This document shows positions 41,821 to 52,532 of a stretch of DNA of 64,000 bases, piece after piece; the first letter of the stretch is position 1; the number at the start of each line of letters is the position of its first letter. The DNA comes from Photorhabdus akhurstii (lineage in GTDB: Bacteria > Pseudomonadota > Gammaproteobacteria > Enterobacterales > Enterobacteriaceae): the NCBI RefSeq assembly GCF_018448925.1, contig NZ_RCWE01000002.1, positions 1 to 64,000 on the forward strand. Direction: 5' to 3'. The position numbers and the translations under genes were made by a program. The notes below the pieces were generated by a model. The model was not told the origin of the DNA, did not search any database, and saw only the letters and a program-made list of their open reading frames with translations.

Positions 41821-41888
41821 TTAATTTTTCCAAGTTGTATCTGAGGTGAATATAATGGTTCGAGCTAATTCGAACCATTATTAGTTAA

Positions 41889-42509
41889 TTACAAAGCGCC
41901 GGAAACCCAAGCATTAATTTTATCATAGAACGATTTAATTGATTCCCATGCTCTGCTTATCCATTCAGAGAGTTGCCTGGCTGCATCAAGTATAAAATTT
42001 GAAAGCCTGCCAAACAAACTGGAGAAGAATGCATTAGTTTTTTCCATAAAACTTTGGATTGCTGCTCTGGCGTTAGGAAATTGTAACCCAAATTGAATGG
42101 CTTTATCGTAACTTGTATCAATTTGTCTGTTGTTCTCATCTTTGGTTCTTTGACGAGATTTATTCATGTTATCGATCCAGTCTTGGTCTGCGTTGTCTGG
42201 ATCAGCGGCAATTGCTTCCTGATATTTCTGTGTGCTATCAGTTACACTTGCCTTGGAAACGTTTGTTGTTGAATTAGCACCAGATTTCACTGAATCTTTC
42301 AATTGATTAATAATACCATCTATTTCCTTATTTTCGGTAATATCTACACTTTCATATTGTTCCCCAAGTATATTTGCATATGCTTGGAGTTCAGGTGTCG
42401 ATGGCACAAATTGTTCAGTTTTAGAGTCATTTAACATATGCTTTGCGTGTTGACGCATTTCGTTCATGAGGTCGATAAATTGAATATCTGTCGATGTAAT
42501 ATTAGACAT
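41889..42509 (-). CDS. Unrecognised protein with C-terminal amphipathic helices
   Basis: The 206-residue protein is not recognised. The N-terminal half is polar and Ser/Thr/Asn-rich. The last ~50 residues are aromatic and amphipathic (NAFFSSLFGRLSNFILDAAR, then SRAWESIKSFYDKINAWVSG), suggesting helices that associate with a membrane or with each other. There is no signal peptide or transmembrane helix. ATG follows AAAGGAAA. Convergent with the 213-residue gene. A secreted or pore-like role is only a guess. Confidence 0.6.
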   Translation of the reverse strand: MSNITSTDIQFIDLMNEMRQHAKHMLNDSKTEQFVPSTPELQAYANILGEQYESVDITENKEIDGIINQLKDSVKSGANSTTNVSKASVTDSTQKYQEAIAADPDNADQDWIDNMNKSRQRTKDENNRQIDTSYDKAIQFGLQFPNARAAIQSFMEKTNAFFSSLFGRLSNFILDAARQLSEWISRAWESIKSFYDKINAWVSGAL

Positions 42510-42835
42510 AAATTATTTCCTTTTATTTAGTTAGTAAACTATCTATTAAATTTAAAAGCGTATAACTCTTTATTTAAATTGGAAGGAATAAGTTAAAAGT
42601 AAATTACATTATCTATTTTTGTCGATTTTTTTCTCCTATAATATTTAAAAGATCAATGTCAGTGATAAATTTATTCTTAGATATTATATCTATAGGTGCC
42701 GAAAAGTATTTTTCGGCACCTAAATAAAACATAAAACACTTAGACAAACAGAGTTTAATCTTGAGTCCATTCAAGGAATTTCACTCTGTTAAATGTTTAA
42801 TGCTAACTTTATAAATGAGTTTTTAATTACTGAAC
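42510..42835. other. Intergenic region with a strong hairpin
   Basis: The 326 A/T-rich bases contain TAGGTGCCGAAAA (42693-42705) pairing with TTTTCGGCACCTA (42710-42722), a 13-bp stem that probably terminates hslJ transcription. No gene is seen. Confidence 0.7.
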
Positions 42836-43252
42836 TTAATTTTTCAGTTTATAAACTAATGTATTATCGGAGTGAGAGAGTGTCAGTTTTTGACCTTTCA
42901 ACTTCACTTTAACGCCATCGGCTAATACTTTACCAATCAGGTAATCCCATTGATTTAATTTATCATCAGAACAAAGCATCTGAGTGCTGGCTAAGTTTTT
43001 AACGGTCAGTACACCATTTTTCAGTTTGCCTTGACCCATAAAGAGATTACACATGGAACCAGAAATATGCATTTTTTCACCGAACTCAATAGTTGGTACG
43101 CGACCATCTTGATTTTGCGCGCCTTCTCCGTTAACGCTCACCAGGACAAATTTGTGATGTTGTAAATCATTAACTGACACGTTTTCTGTCGCTGAAGCTT
43201 GGAATGTGGCTAACAATAAAGTTGCTGTTGCCAAAGGTAATATTTTTTTCAT
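42836..43252 (-). CDS. hslJ: HslJ-like META-domain protein, non-lipidated
   Basis: The 138-residue protein has a META domain with the HslJ pattern (LQHHKFVLVSVNG, IEFGEKMHISGSMCNLFMGQ, TQMLCSDDKLNQWD). E. coli HslJ is a heat-inducible lipoprotein. Here the N-terminus is a plain signal peptide (MKKILPLATATLLLATFQASA) with no lipobox cysteine, so the mature protein should be soluble in the periplasm. The two META cysteines remain. Neighbours ldhA-ydbH as in E. coli. Confidence 0.9.
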   Translation of the reverse strand: MKKILPLATATLLLATFQASATENVSVNDLQHHKFVLVSVNGEGAQNQDGRVPTIEFGEKMHISGSMCNLFMGQGKLKNGVLTVKNLASTQMLCSDDKLNQWDYLIGKVLADGVKVKLKGQKLTLSHSDNTLVYKLKN

Positions 43253-43273
43253 GTTTATCTCCTATATATTATT

Positions 43274-44278
43274 TTAAGGGTACTTACTAACAATATTCGG
43301 GCAATTTTTCCCGTTGAGTAATTGCTGGATATTTCCCAGCGTAATTTCACTGATACTGGTTAAGGCTTCTTCTGTCAGAAATGCCTGATGACCGGTAAAC
43401 AGCACGTTATGACATGAAGACAAGCGACGAAAAATATCATCCTGAATTACGTCATTAGATTTGTCCTCAAAGAAGAGATCGCGTTCATTCTCGTAAACAT
43501 CCATACCCAGAGCGCCAATCTTTTGTTGTTTTAATGCATTAATGGCAGCCGCGGAATCAATCAGAGCCCCTCGGCTGGTATTGATGATCATTACGCCGTT
43601 TTTCATTTTGCTGAAAGCAACTTCATTCAGCAGATGATGGTTTTCTGGTGTTAACGGGCAATGAAGGGATATGACATCGGATTGTGCATACAGCGTATCC
43701 AGATCGACATATTTAGCACCGAGCTCCAAAACAGTTTGATTGGGGTAGGGATCATGAGCTAACAGACGCATACCAAATCCGTTAAGAATACGTAAGGTAG
43801 CAATACCAATCTTCCCGGTTCCGATAATTCCTACTGTACGGTTGTGCATATTGAAACCAATTAAGCCTTCAAGAGAGAAATTGGCGTCACGGGTACGTTG
43901 ATAAGCTCGGTGAATACGGCGGTTTAAGCACAACATTAATCCGACGGCATGTTCAGCAACAGCTTCAGGAGAATAGGCTGGAACCCGTACAACCTGAATA
44001 CCCAATTCTTCAGCCGCATCCAGATCAACATTATTAAAACCTGCACAACGTAATGCGAGGATTTTTATATTCATTTCAGCCAATTCTTCAAGCACTTCAC
44101 GGTCAGCATTATCGTTGACGAAAATACAAACAGCATCTGCACCAATAGCGTTTTTGGCAGTTTTTGAACTGAGAGGGAAGTCGAAAAACTCGAAATCATA
44201 ACCAAATCCGAGCTTTTTATTGACCTGCTCCAGATGTTTATAGTCATACTGTTTGGTACTGTAAACGACTAATTTCAT
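43274..44278 (-). CDS. ldhA: D-lactate dehydrogenase LdhA
   Basis: The 334-residue fermentative enzyme reduces pyruvate to D-lactate with NADH. The Rossmann loop is VGIIGTGKIGIATLRI (~residue 148). The catalytic triad is Arg in NTSRGALIDSAA (~235), Glu in VYENERDLFFE (~264) and His in FTGHQAFLTEEA (~296). ATG at 44278 gives MKLVVYSTKQYD; upstream in-frame codons are leader. Divergent from ydbH. Confidence 0.95.
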   Translation of the reverse strand: MKLVVYSTKQYDYKHLEQVNKKLGFGYDFEFFDFPLSSKTAKNAIGADAVCIFVNDNADREVLEELAEMNIKILALRCAGFNNVDLDAAEELGIQVVRVPAYSPEAVAEHAVGLMLCLNRRIHRAYQRTRDANFSLEGLIGFNMHNRTVGIIGTGKIGIATLRILNGFGMRLLAHDPYPNQTVLELGAKYVDLDTLYAQSDVISLHCPLTPENHHLLNEVAFSKMKNGVMIINTSRGALIDSAAAINALKQQKIGALGMDVYENERDLFFEDKSNDVIQDDIFRRLSSCHNVLFTGHQAFLTEEALTSISEITLGNIQQLLNGKNCPNIVSKYP

Positions 44279-44519
44279 GGGATTATCTCCGCTATAATTT
44301 AAGTAGCTAATAAATTGTTTTGGGCTTAAATTATTGCTGACGTAAAGGGTTAAATAAACCAATAAATTAATTAACTCTATAAGTGTATTGCTTGTTGTTC
44401 CCCTATATGTTCAACACAATTTGCTTAATAATCAATATCTTAGTTTAAGGTTTGTCTGCTAAATTATGGAATAACAATAGAAGTAACCGATCTAAGACTT
44501 AATAAGGAGAGGAAAGAAC

Positions 44520-47147
44520 TTGATAACCAAAGGGTTAAAGATATTCATTACCATACTGATGTTGCTGGTATTGCTGATGGCGGCGGGATGGTTTTCTATT
44601 CCTCATTGGTTGCCTAAAGTCACCAGTCATTGGTTACCTCCAGGTATGACGGTTTCATTGAAACAACCAGAATGGAAAAATGGGGCTTTGCAACTGGCTG
44701 ATATTTCATTGCAGATGAAAGATTGCAGGCTCATTCGTGTATCGCGATTATCTGTTAGTTACCCATATTCAGAGATAGATAACAGTTATCATTGGCAATT
44801 AAATGCCGCAGATATTAATGGAGATATCCATTGCCTAAATCAGTTGCCCGAATCTACTCAGGGCCTTGCTCCATTGTCTGTTGCTGATATTTTAGCTCTT
44901 ATTCCACAAGGAAGTTTGTCTGTGGATAATCTTTCTTTTCATCCCTGGCAAGATTTTGCCGGAAAGCTAAAATTCAATTCCTCTCCTCAGGGGCAAAAAC
45001 TGAGTTATCAGGGAAAGAATGTTAAATTGTCAGCGCATATTTATGGTAAGGAATCGTTATTTATTGACCAACTGGCAATTAAATTACCAGAACAGGAAAT
45101 CAGCCTTAATGGTGAAGTGACTTTACCACTTAATGTGGACAAACTACCTCCTCATGGTGAAGTAAAAGGTAAAATTATTGCCAGTCAATATATGCACCCG
45201 CTAAATATCAAGTTAGGTTGGCAAGGGAAATCCGGCAAATTTATTATCAGAGAAGAGGGGACGGTAGTACCTTTGGCTGAATTACCTTGGCAGTTTAACC
45301 AAGACCAGTTTGATATTACTGATGGTAAATGGCGGTGGACGAGTGCGGGACAACCTCTTGCGGGTGGAGTGAATATTAAGATTGCTCATTGGCAACAAGG
45401 ATTGGATAACCTGCTGATTAGTGGCCGTATAAATTTGGTCACGCAGGGGAAACGTGGTAAAGCGAATATAGTGTTAACGATAAAACCGGGCCGGATAAAC
45501 TCGTTAAATATGCAACTTCCTTTTCAATTAACAGGTCAGATTAATGTGCAGGATATGATTATGGCTATGTCATTGCCTGCGGTAATTAGTGGTCCGCTGG
45601 TTAATCCGAGAATGACTTTCCAGTCAGGTTCGTTGTTTCGGACTTGGGGGCGTTTGTCCGATAAGTTTATTGTTAAAGATGCTCGATCACCGTTAGCGGG
45701 AACTTATCTGACACGTGAAGGTTTTACTGGCCGGTTACAGGCGATTGTTAATGCACAACACCGTGATTGGGGAAAATTCCGTTTGCATCTTGATGGTCAT
45801 GCCGAGAATTTTATGCCGGATAAAGGCTATTGGCGTTGGAACTATTGGGGAGATGGCGATTTGCCGTCACTACAGGCTAAATGGGATATCGCTGGAAAAG
45901 GTCGCTGGCGTGACACATTGATTAGCGTCAACGAAATGGTTACCGGCTTTAATGTTATTAAACACGGTATGATTCAGGTAGATACGCCGCGTCTACAGTT
46001 AACAAAGCCATTGGAATGGCAACGTTCAGAGAAATCTCCCACCTTTAAGGGTGAGTTACGACTGGCAACGAAGAAAATATCGTTTCGGTCCGGTGGCTTT
46101 CTGCCCCCCACTGAACTGACAGCAAAATTGACAGGGAAAAGCCCGAACAACTTTATTGTTAATGGTGATCTTTCATCAAGAAATATTGGCCCGATCCCTT
46201 TTTACAGTCGTTGGGATGGAGCAAGATTGCGTGGTGAAGCGCGTTGGCCTACTCAATCCTTACTTGCATTTCAGCCGTTGGTACCTAAAGATTTAGGGAT
46301 AAACTTGCGCTCAGGTGATCTTTATGCACAGGCCGCTTTTTCTGCCACACAAGGGCAAGGTTTTGTTGCGGGTGGTCACTGGGTGGTAAAAAATGGCAGC
46401 ATGTGGCTTAAAGATGGTGAAATCAGCGGCCTTAATTTTGTCTTACCGTGGCGGCTGAAAGATAGTATCTGGCAATTTGGTGTTAAATCGCCGGTTCAGC
46501 TACGAGTGAAAACAATTAATAATCTGTTTGAAATGCATAATTTAACGGCGGATTTACAGGGATTTTATCCGCCATCGGAACAAAAGCCGCTGGAATTGAC
46601 TAATGTAAATGTAGGTATGTTGGATGGGCGTATTAACCTAGATAAATTAAGATTTCCTCAGCATCATCCGGCTATTTTGACGCTTGATAAATTGGAGCTA
46701 AGTCGCCTTTTTACTGTGTTGAAAGTTAAACAATTTGCGATGTCCGGCAAAATCAGCGGAAAATTGCCGTTGTTTATTAACAATGAACGCTGGATAGTTC
46801 AGCAAGGTCGGATTACCAATATCGACCATATGACCTTACGTCTGGATAAAGATACGGTAGATTCCATTAACAAAGATAATATTTCCGCCGGTGCCGCTAT
46901 GGATTGGTTACGCTATTTAGAAATCAGTCGCTTACGGGCGCAAGTCAGTCTTAATAATTTAGGGGTTTTGACACTTAATGCTGAAATTCAAGGTGTTAAT
47001 TCATTAAGGGATAAAAAACGGCAAGTCAAGCTGAATTACCATCATGAAGAGAATATCTTTCATTTATGGCGTAGCTTACGGTTTGGCAACAATCTTGAAG
47101 ATTGGTTACAGCAGAATATATCTGTATTAAATGGGAGTGATAAATGA
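44520..47147 (+). CDS. ydbH: YdbH, AsmA-like intermembrane lipid-transport protein
   Basis: The 875-residue protein has one N-terminal membrane anchor (residues ~6-25) followed by a long periplasmic beta-groove of the AsmA/TamB-like class. With YhdP and TamB, YdbH carries phospholipid to the outer membrane in E. coli, working with YnbE and YdbL. It starts at TTG after AGGAGAGG. The C-terminal DUF2125-like part includes RINLDKLRFPQHHPAILTLD near 700. ynbE overlaps its end by four bases. Confidence 0.9.
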   Translation: MITKGLKIFITILMLLVLLMAAGWFSIPHWLPKVTSHWLPPGMTVSLKQPEWKNGALQLADISLQMKDCRLIRVSRLSVSYPYSEIDNSYHWQLNAADINGDIHCLNQLPESTQGLAPLSVADILALIPQGSLSVDNLSFHPWQDFAGKLKFNSSPQGQKLSYQGKNVKLSAHIYGKESLFIDQLAIKLPEQEISLNGEVTLPLNVDKLPPHGEVKGKIIASQYMHPLNIKLGWQGKSGKFIIREEGTVVPLAELPWQFNQDQFDITDGKWRWTSAGQPLAGGVNIKIAHWQQGLDNLLISGRINLVTQGKRGKANIVLTIKPGRINSLNMQLPFQLTGQINVQDMIMAMSLPAVISGPLVNPRMTFQSGSLFRTWGRLSDKFIVKDARSPLAGTYLTREGFTGRLQAIVNAQHRDWGKFRLHLDGHAENFMPDKGYWRWNYWGDGDLPSLQAKWDIAGKGRWRDTLISVNEMVTGFNVIKHGMIQVDTPRLQLTKPLEWQRSEKSPTFKGELRLATKKISFRSGGFLPPTELTAKLTGKSPNNFIVNGDLSSRNIGPIPFYSRWDGARLRGEARWPTQSLLAFQPLVPKDLGINLRSGDLYAQAAFSATQGQGFVAGGHWVVKNGSMWLKDGEISGLNFVLPWRLKDSIWQFGVKSPVQLRVKTINNLFEMHNLTADLQGFYPPSEQKPLELTNVNVGMLDGRINLDKLRFPQHHPAILTLDKLELSRLFTVLKVKQFAMSGKISGKLPLFINNERWIVQQGRITNIDHMTLRLDKDTVDSINKDNISAGAAMDWLRYLEISRLRAQVSLNNLGVLTLNAEIQGVNSLRDKKRQVKLNYHHEENIFHLWRSLRFGNNLEDWLQQNISVLNGSDK

Positions 47148-47341
47148 CAAAACGAACCAGAACAAAGCTGTTCTTACTATCAATGGGATCTTTAATATTG
47201 TCAGGTTGTATACGCCTTGAAGTGGCAACACCTGAGAAGCCCATTAATATTAATATGAATGTCAAAATTGAGCATGAAATTCAGATAAAAGTAGACAGGC
47301 AAGTTGAAGAGATGCTCAAGAATAACACGGGTTTATTCTAG
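47144..47341 (+). CDS. ynbE: YnbE outer-membrane lipoprotein
   Basis: The 65-residue lipoprotein has the lipobox LILSGC at residues ~20-25; the mature part, with repeating IN/MN/IE pairs (PININMNVKIEHEIQIKVD), is a beta strand that stacks to extend the YdbH groove to the outer membrane. ATGA overlap with ydbH. ydbL follows. Confidence 0.92.
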   Translation: MTKRTRTKLFLLSMGSLILSGCIRLEVATPEKPININMNVKIEHEIQIKVDRQVEEMLKNNTGLF

Positions 47342-47354
47342 GGGGGTTAGCATT

Positions 47355-47681
47355 ATGAAGATAACAGGTACGGGAATATTGTTATTGGCAAGTGTATTGT
47401 TCAGCCCTTTTGTGGGAGGAATGACCCTGAATGAAGCAAAGCAGGAAGGGCTGGTGGGTGAAACGTTCAGTGGTTATCTGGCTATAGTAAAAGCAGATAG
47501 TCAGGCACAGGCTTTAGTGGCAGAGATTAATCGGGCCCGTAAGGAAAAATACGCACAAATTGCGGCTGGCAATAATATTTCTACAGAACAAGTGGCTAAA
47601 CTTACTGGCGAAAAACTGGTGAACAGAGCTGAACCTGGTGAATATGTGCTTGGTATTAATGGTAAATGGTTGAAGAAATAA
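47355..47681 (+). CDS. ydbL: YdbL periplasmic protein (DUF1318)
   Basis: The 108-residue protein has a signal peptide (MKITGTGILLLASVLFSPFVGG) and the DUF1318 core (LNEAKQEGLVGETFSGYLA, GEKLVNRAEPGEYVLGI). It is proposed to keep YnbE from multimerising wrongly. ATG at 47355 is the family start; upstream in-frame codons overlap ynbE. Third gene of ydbH-ynbE-ydbL. Confidence 0.92.
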   Translation: MKITGTGILLLASVLFSPFVGGMTLNEAKQEGLVGETFSGYLAIVKADSQAQALVAEINRARKEKYAQIAAGNNISTEQVAKLTGEKLVNRAEPGEYVLGINGKWLKK

Positions 47682-47683
47682 AA

Positions 47684-47701
47684 GCGCGTCGAATGACGCG
47701 C
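47684..47701 (-). terminator. Terminator of azoR (between ydbL and azoR)
   Basis: GCGCGTC (47684-47690) pairs with GACGCGC (47695-47701). Read on the minus strand it is followed by TTTTATTTC, so it most likely ends azoR. Confidence 0.75.
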
Positions 47702-47757
47702 AAAAAGCAGCAATATAAATATAGATAATGTATGAATTATGAACAAAAACGTGGCTG

Positions 47758-48369
<612 letters not shown>

Positions 48370-48633
48370 TTAAATTAACTCTTGGTAATTCACTTGTTAA
48401 TCACGATATAGTGATTCTATGAGTTATTATCTTCTGGTAATAGAGCAATATTTAGAGCTTAGCATTCAAATTTATTGAAAAACTTTTACCTGCGTTGATA
48501 TAGCGTGATGGGGAAATATCCGCCGAAATTATTGCCAATAAATAAGATGTGTTACTATGTCGTCAATAAGAACCGCATCATCAATAAAAGCTGGCTAATC
48601 AGTAAAGTTAAGAAGTTACAAGGATCAATATAA

Positions 48634-51600
48634 GTGAAAGAGTCTCAGAAAATCATTAACCGTCAGGCTGCTTGTCCAACGATCAAATATCCAGAAAACT
48701 TGCCCGTCAGCCAGAAGAAAGATGATATCTACAAAGCTATTCGTGACCATCAAGTTGTTATTATTGCGGGTGAAACCGGTTCGGGTAAAACAACCCAAAT
48801 CCCGAAAATTTGTCTTGAACTAGGTCGGGGAATAAAAGGTCTGATCGGCCATACTCAACCCCGTCGATTGGCTGCTCGCGCGGTTGCCAATCGTCTGGCG
48901 GAAGAATTGGAAACCTCGGTGGGTTCTGCTGTCGGTTATAAAGTCCGGTTTAGTGATCATGTGGGCGATAACACGTTGGTTAAGCTGATGACCGATGGTA
49001 TTTTGCTGGCGGAATTGCAAAATGACAGGTTGCTTAAACAATATGACACGCTCATTATCGATGAGGCGCATGAGCGTAGTCTGAATATTGATTTTATTCT
49101 GGGTTATTTGCGTCAGTTGCTGCCAAAACGTCCTGATTTGAAAGTGATTATTACCTCGGCGACTATCGATCCTGAGCGTTTTTCCCGTCATTTTAATCAT
49201 GCGCCAATTATTGAAGTTTCTGGTCGAACCTATCCGGTAGAAGTGCGGTATCGTCCGGTGATGGGGGAAGATAATGATGGCGAGCGGGATCAGCTTGAGG
49301 CAATTATTGATGCTGTTGATGAACTCAACCGGGAAGGGCCTGGGGATATCCTGATCTTTATGAGTGGTGAGAGGGAGATTCGTGATACAGCCGATGCGCT
49401 GAATAAACTGAATCTGCGTCATACCGAAGTACTGCCGCTATTTGCGCGTCTTTCTAACAGTGATCAGAACCGGATTTTCCAGTCACATACGGGGCGGAGA
49501 ATTGTGCTGGCAACTAACGTGGCAGAAACTTCGTTGACTGTACCGGGAATTAAATATGTGATTGATACCGGATATGCACGTATCAGCCGTTACAGTTATC
49601 GGACGAAAGTACAGAGATTGCCGATTGAGCCAATATCACAGGCGTCGGCTAATCAGCGGAAAGGGCGTTGCGGACGTGTATCCGATGGGATCTGTATACG
49701 GCTGTATTCAGAAGAGGATTTCCTTTCTCGGCCGGAGTTTACTGATCCAGAAATCCTGCGTACTAACTTGGCATCGGTCATTCTACAAATGACGGCAATT
49801 GGTCTTGGGGATGTCAGCGCATTTCCATTTGTGCAACCGCCTGATAAACGTAATATTCAGGATGGCGTTCGGCTTCTGGAAGAACTTGGGGCTATTGATC
49901 AGAGCACCATTAATCAAGGCGCAATGGCTAAGAGTAATTACCGTCTTACATTAATCGGACGACAGCTTGCTCAACTCCCGGTTGATCCCCGGTTGGCGCG
50001 TATGGTATTGGAGGCTCGTCATCATGGTTGTGTGCGTGAAGTGATGGTCATCACTTCTGCGCTGTCTATTCAGGACCCAAGGGAGCGGCCGCTAGAGAAA
50101 CAACAGGCTTCTGATGAGAAACACCGTCGATTTGCTGATAAAGACTCCGATTTTATTGCATTTCTGAAATTATGGGATTTTTTGAAAGAACAGCAAAAGG
50201 AACTTTCTTCTTCGCAATTTCGCAAGCTTTGCCGTCAAGATTATCTTAACTACCTGAGAGTCAGAGAGTGGCAGGATATATACGCTCAGTTACGACAAGT
50301 TGTGAAAGAAATTGGTTTGTCGATAAATAGCCAGGATGCAGATTACCGCAGTATTCATACTGCGTTACTTTCTGGGCTGTTATCCCATATTGGCCAAAAA
50401 GATACAGACAAACAGGAATATACCGGTGCGCGTAATGCTCGTTTTGCTATTTTTCCTGGTTCTGGTTTATTCAAGAAGCCGCCTAAATGGTCAATGGCCG
50501 CGGAATTGGTTGAAACTAGCCGCTTGTGGGGACGTATTGCTGCGCGGATAGAACCTGAATGGGTTGAACCATTAGCCGCACATCTGGTGAAGTATCATTA
50601 TAGCGAACCGCACTGGCAAAAATCTCAGGGCGCGGTAATGGCTAAGGAAAAAGTCACTTTATATGGTTTGCCAATTGTGGCTAGTCGTCAGGTTAATTAC
50701 AGCAAAATTGATCCAATGCTCTGCCGTGAGTTGTTTATCCGCCATGCGCTGGTGGAAGGCGACTGGCAAACTCGACATGCATTTTTCCGAGCGAATCTGA
50801 AATTACGCGAGGAAATTGAGGAGTTGGAACATAAATCCCGTCGTCGTGACATTTTGGTGGATGATGAAACTCTATTTAGCTTCTATGATCAACGGATACC
50901 TCAGAATGTAGTTTCTGCCCGCCACTTTGATCGCTGGTGGATGAAAACAGGTAAAGAGCAACCTGACCTGCTCAACTTTGAAAAAAATATGTTGATCAAA
51001 GGTGATGCCGATAAAGTCAGTGCGTTGGATTACCCCAATTACTGGTATCAAGATGCACTGAAATTACGGCTTAGCTACCAGTTTGAACCGGGCACACAAG
51101 CTGATGGCGTGACCGTTCATATTCCGCTGCCGGTGCTGAATCAGGTTAAGGATGAAGGATTTGATTGGCAGATCCCAGGTATTCGCTATGATTTAGTGGT
51201 TGCGCTGATTAAATCACTGCCAAAACCGGTTCGTCGTAATTTTGTCCCTGCGCCAAACTATGCTCAGGCATTTATGGAGCGAGTATCTCAACCTCAATCC
51301 ACTTTGTTAGATAGTCTTGAAAGGGAGTTACGGCGGATAACTGGCGTTACGGTGTCACGTGATGATTGGCAGTTAGAGCAAGTACCCGATCACCTCAAAA
51401 TGACATTTCGAGTGGTAGGAGAGAAGAATCGAACTATCGCTGAGGGTAAAGATTTATCTGCACTGAAATTACGCTTGAAAGAGAAAGTTCAGGAGACACT
51501 TTCCTCTGTTGCTGATGATGGAATTGAACAGAGTGGGCTGCATATCTGGAGTTTTGGTGAATTACCGGGACGATATGAGCAAAAACGCGGTGGTTACTCT

Positions 51601-52392
51601 GTTAAAGCATTTCCTGCGCTGGTGGATGAAAAAGAGAGTATCGGTATCAAATTGTTTGAAACTGAATTAGAGCAACAGATTGCCATGTGGGAAGGTACTC
51701 GCCGTCTGTTATTGCTCAATATTCCTTCGCCAATTAAATACTTACATGAGAAATTGCCGAATAAATCCAAACTGGGACTCTATTTTAATCCCTATGGCAA
51801 GGTACTGGATCTGATTGATGATTGTATCTCCTGTGGTGTGGATAAATTAATGGCAGTGAATGGTGGACCAGCTTGGAATGAGCAGGATTTTATTCAGCTA
51901 CAGGACAAAGTTCGGGCTGAGTTGAACGATACTGTCGTGGAAATAGCTAAACAGGTAGAACAGATACTCACCACTATTTTTGCTATTAACAAACGCCTTA
52001 AGGGGAGAATTGATATTTCACTAGCCCTGGCGTTATCGGATATCAAAGAGCAGCTTTCTGGTCTGGTTTTCAAAGGATTTGTCACCGTTAATGGTTGGAA
52101 ACGTTTGCCGGATGTCCTGCGTTATCTACAAGGTATTGAGCGCCGTCTTGAAAAATTAGCGATTGATCCGCACAGAGATAGAGCACAAATGGGGCGTGTC
52201 GAAAATGTCCAGCAACAGTGGCAGCAATGGCTGGCAAAATTATCACTGCAACAAAAGCAGTTGCCTGAGGTACAAGAGATTCGTTGGATGATTGAAGAAC
52301 TGCGGATCAGCTTGTTTGCTCAGCAACTGGGTACGCCATATCCGGTCTCGGATAAGAGAATTTTGCAAACAATGGAGCAAATTGCTTCCTGA
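48634..52392 (+). CDS. hrpA: ATP-dependent RNA helicase HrpA, N-terminally short
   Basis: The 1252-residue DEAH-box helicase is known in E. coli to resolve stalled or collided ribosomes. Walker A is IIAGETGSGKTTQIPKI (~residue 43), DEAH box LIIDEAHERSLN (~143), SAT motif ITSATIDPERFS (~175), motif VI NQRKGRCGRVSDG (~345), then the HA2/OB region and a long C-terminal domain. It starts at GTG with AAGGA nine bases upstream, and TAA lies directly before the GTG in frame. The protein begins close to PENLPVSQKKDD, lacking roughly the first 50 residues of E. coli HrpA, but all motor motifs are present. Confidence 0.93.
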   Translation: MKESQKIINRQAACPTIKYPENLPVSQKKDDIYKAIRDHQVVIIAGETGSGKTTQIPKICLELGRGIKGLIGHTQPRRLAARAVANRLAEELETSVGSAVGYKVRFSDHVGDNTLVKLMTDGILLAELQNDRLLKQYDTLIIDEAHERSLNIDFILGYLRQLLPKRPDLKVIITSATIDPERFSRHFNHAPIIEVSGRTYPVEVRYRPVMGEDNDGERDQLEAIIDAVDELNREGPGDILIFMSGEREIRDTADALNKLNLRHTEVLPLFARLSNSDQNRIFQSHTGRRIVLATNVAETSLTVPGIKYVIDTGYARISRYSYRTKVQRLPIEPISQASANQRKGRCGRVSDGICIRLYSEEDFLSRPEFTDPEILRTNLASVILQMTAIGLGDVSAFPFVQPPDKRNIQDGVRLLEELGAIDQSTINQGAMAKSNYRLTLIGRQLAQLPVDPRLARMVLEARHHGCVREVMVITSALSIQDPRERPLEKQQASDEKHRRFADKDSDFIAFLKLWDFLKEQQKELSSSQFRKLCRQDYLNYLRVREWQDIYAQLRQVVKEIGLSINSQDADYRSIHTALLSGLLSHIGQKDTDKQEYTGARNARFAIFPGSGLFKKPPKWSMAAELVETSRLWGRIAARIEPEWVEPLAAHLVKYHYSEPHWQKSQGAVMAKEKVTLYGLPIVASRQVNYSKIDPMLCRELFIRHALVEGDWQTRHAFFRANLKLREEIEELEHKSRRRDILVDDETLFSFYDQRIPQNVVSARHFDRWWMKTGKEQPDLLNFEKNMLIKGDADKVSALDYPNYWYQDALKLRLSYQFEPGTQADGVTVHIPLPVLNQVKDEGFDWQIPGIRYDLVVALIKSLPKPVRRNFVPAPNYAQAFMERVSQPQSTLLDSLERELRRITGVTVSRDDWQLEQVPDHLKMTFRVVGEKNRTIAEGKDLSALKLRLKEKVQETLSSVADDGIEQSGLHIWSFGELPGRYEQKRGGYSVKAFPALVDEKESIGIKLFETELEQQIAMWEGTRRLLLLNIPSPIKYLHEKLPNKSKLGLYFNPYGKVLDLIDDCISCGVDKLMAVNGGPAWNEQDFIQLQDKVRAELNDTVVEIAKQVEQILTTIFAINKRLKGRIDISLALALSDIKEQLSGLVFKGFVTVNGWKRLPDVLRYLQGIERRLEKLAIDPHRDRAQMGRVENVQQQWQQWLAKLSLQQKQLPEVQEIRWMIEELRISLFAQQLGTPYPVSDKRILQTMEQIAS

Positions 52393-52480
52393 TCAAAGAA
52401 GAAGGTCATATTCTAAACTGCGTCCCAAGTTTTACATTTGCGATACAGTTTTTATAGGTCAGTTAAATCGTCAAACTGAG

Positions 52481-52508
52481 AGCCACCTATTCTAAAGGTG
52501 GCTTTTTA
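52481..52508 (+). terminator. Terminator after hrpA
   Basis: AGCCACCT (52481-52488) pairs with AGGTGGCT (52496-52503), followed by TTTTAC. Confidence 0.85.
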
Positions 52509-52532
52509 CTTAGACTGAAACGAATGAGCTGG

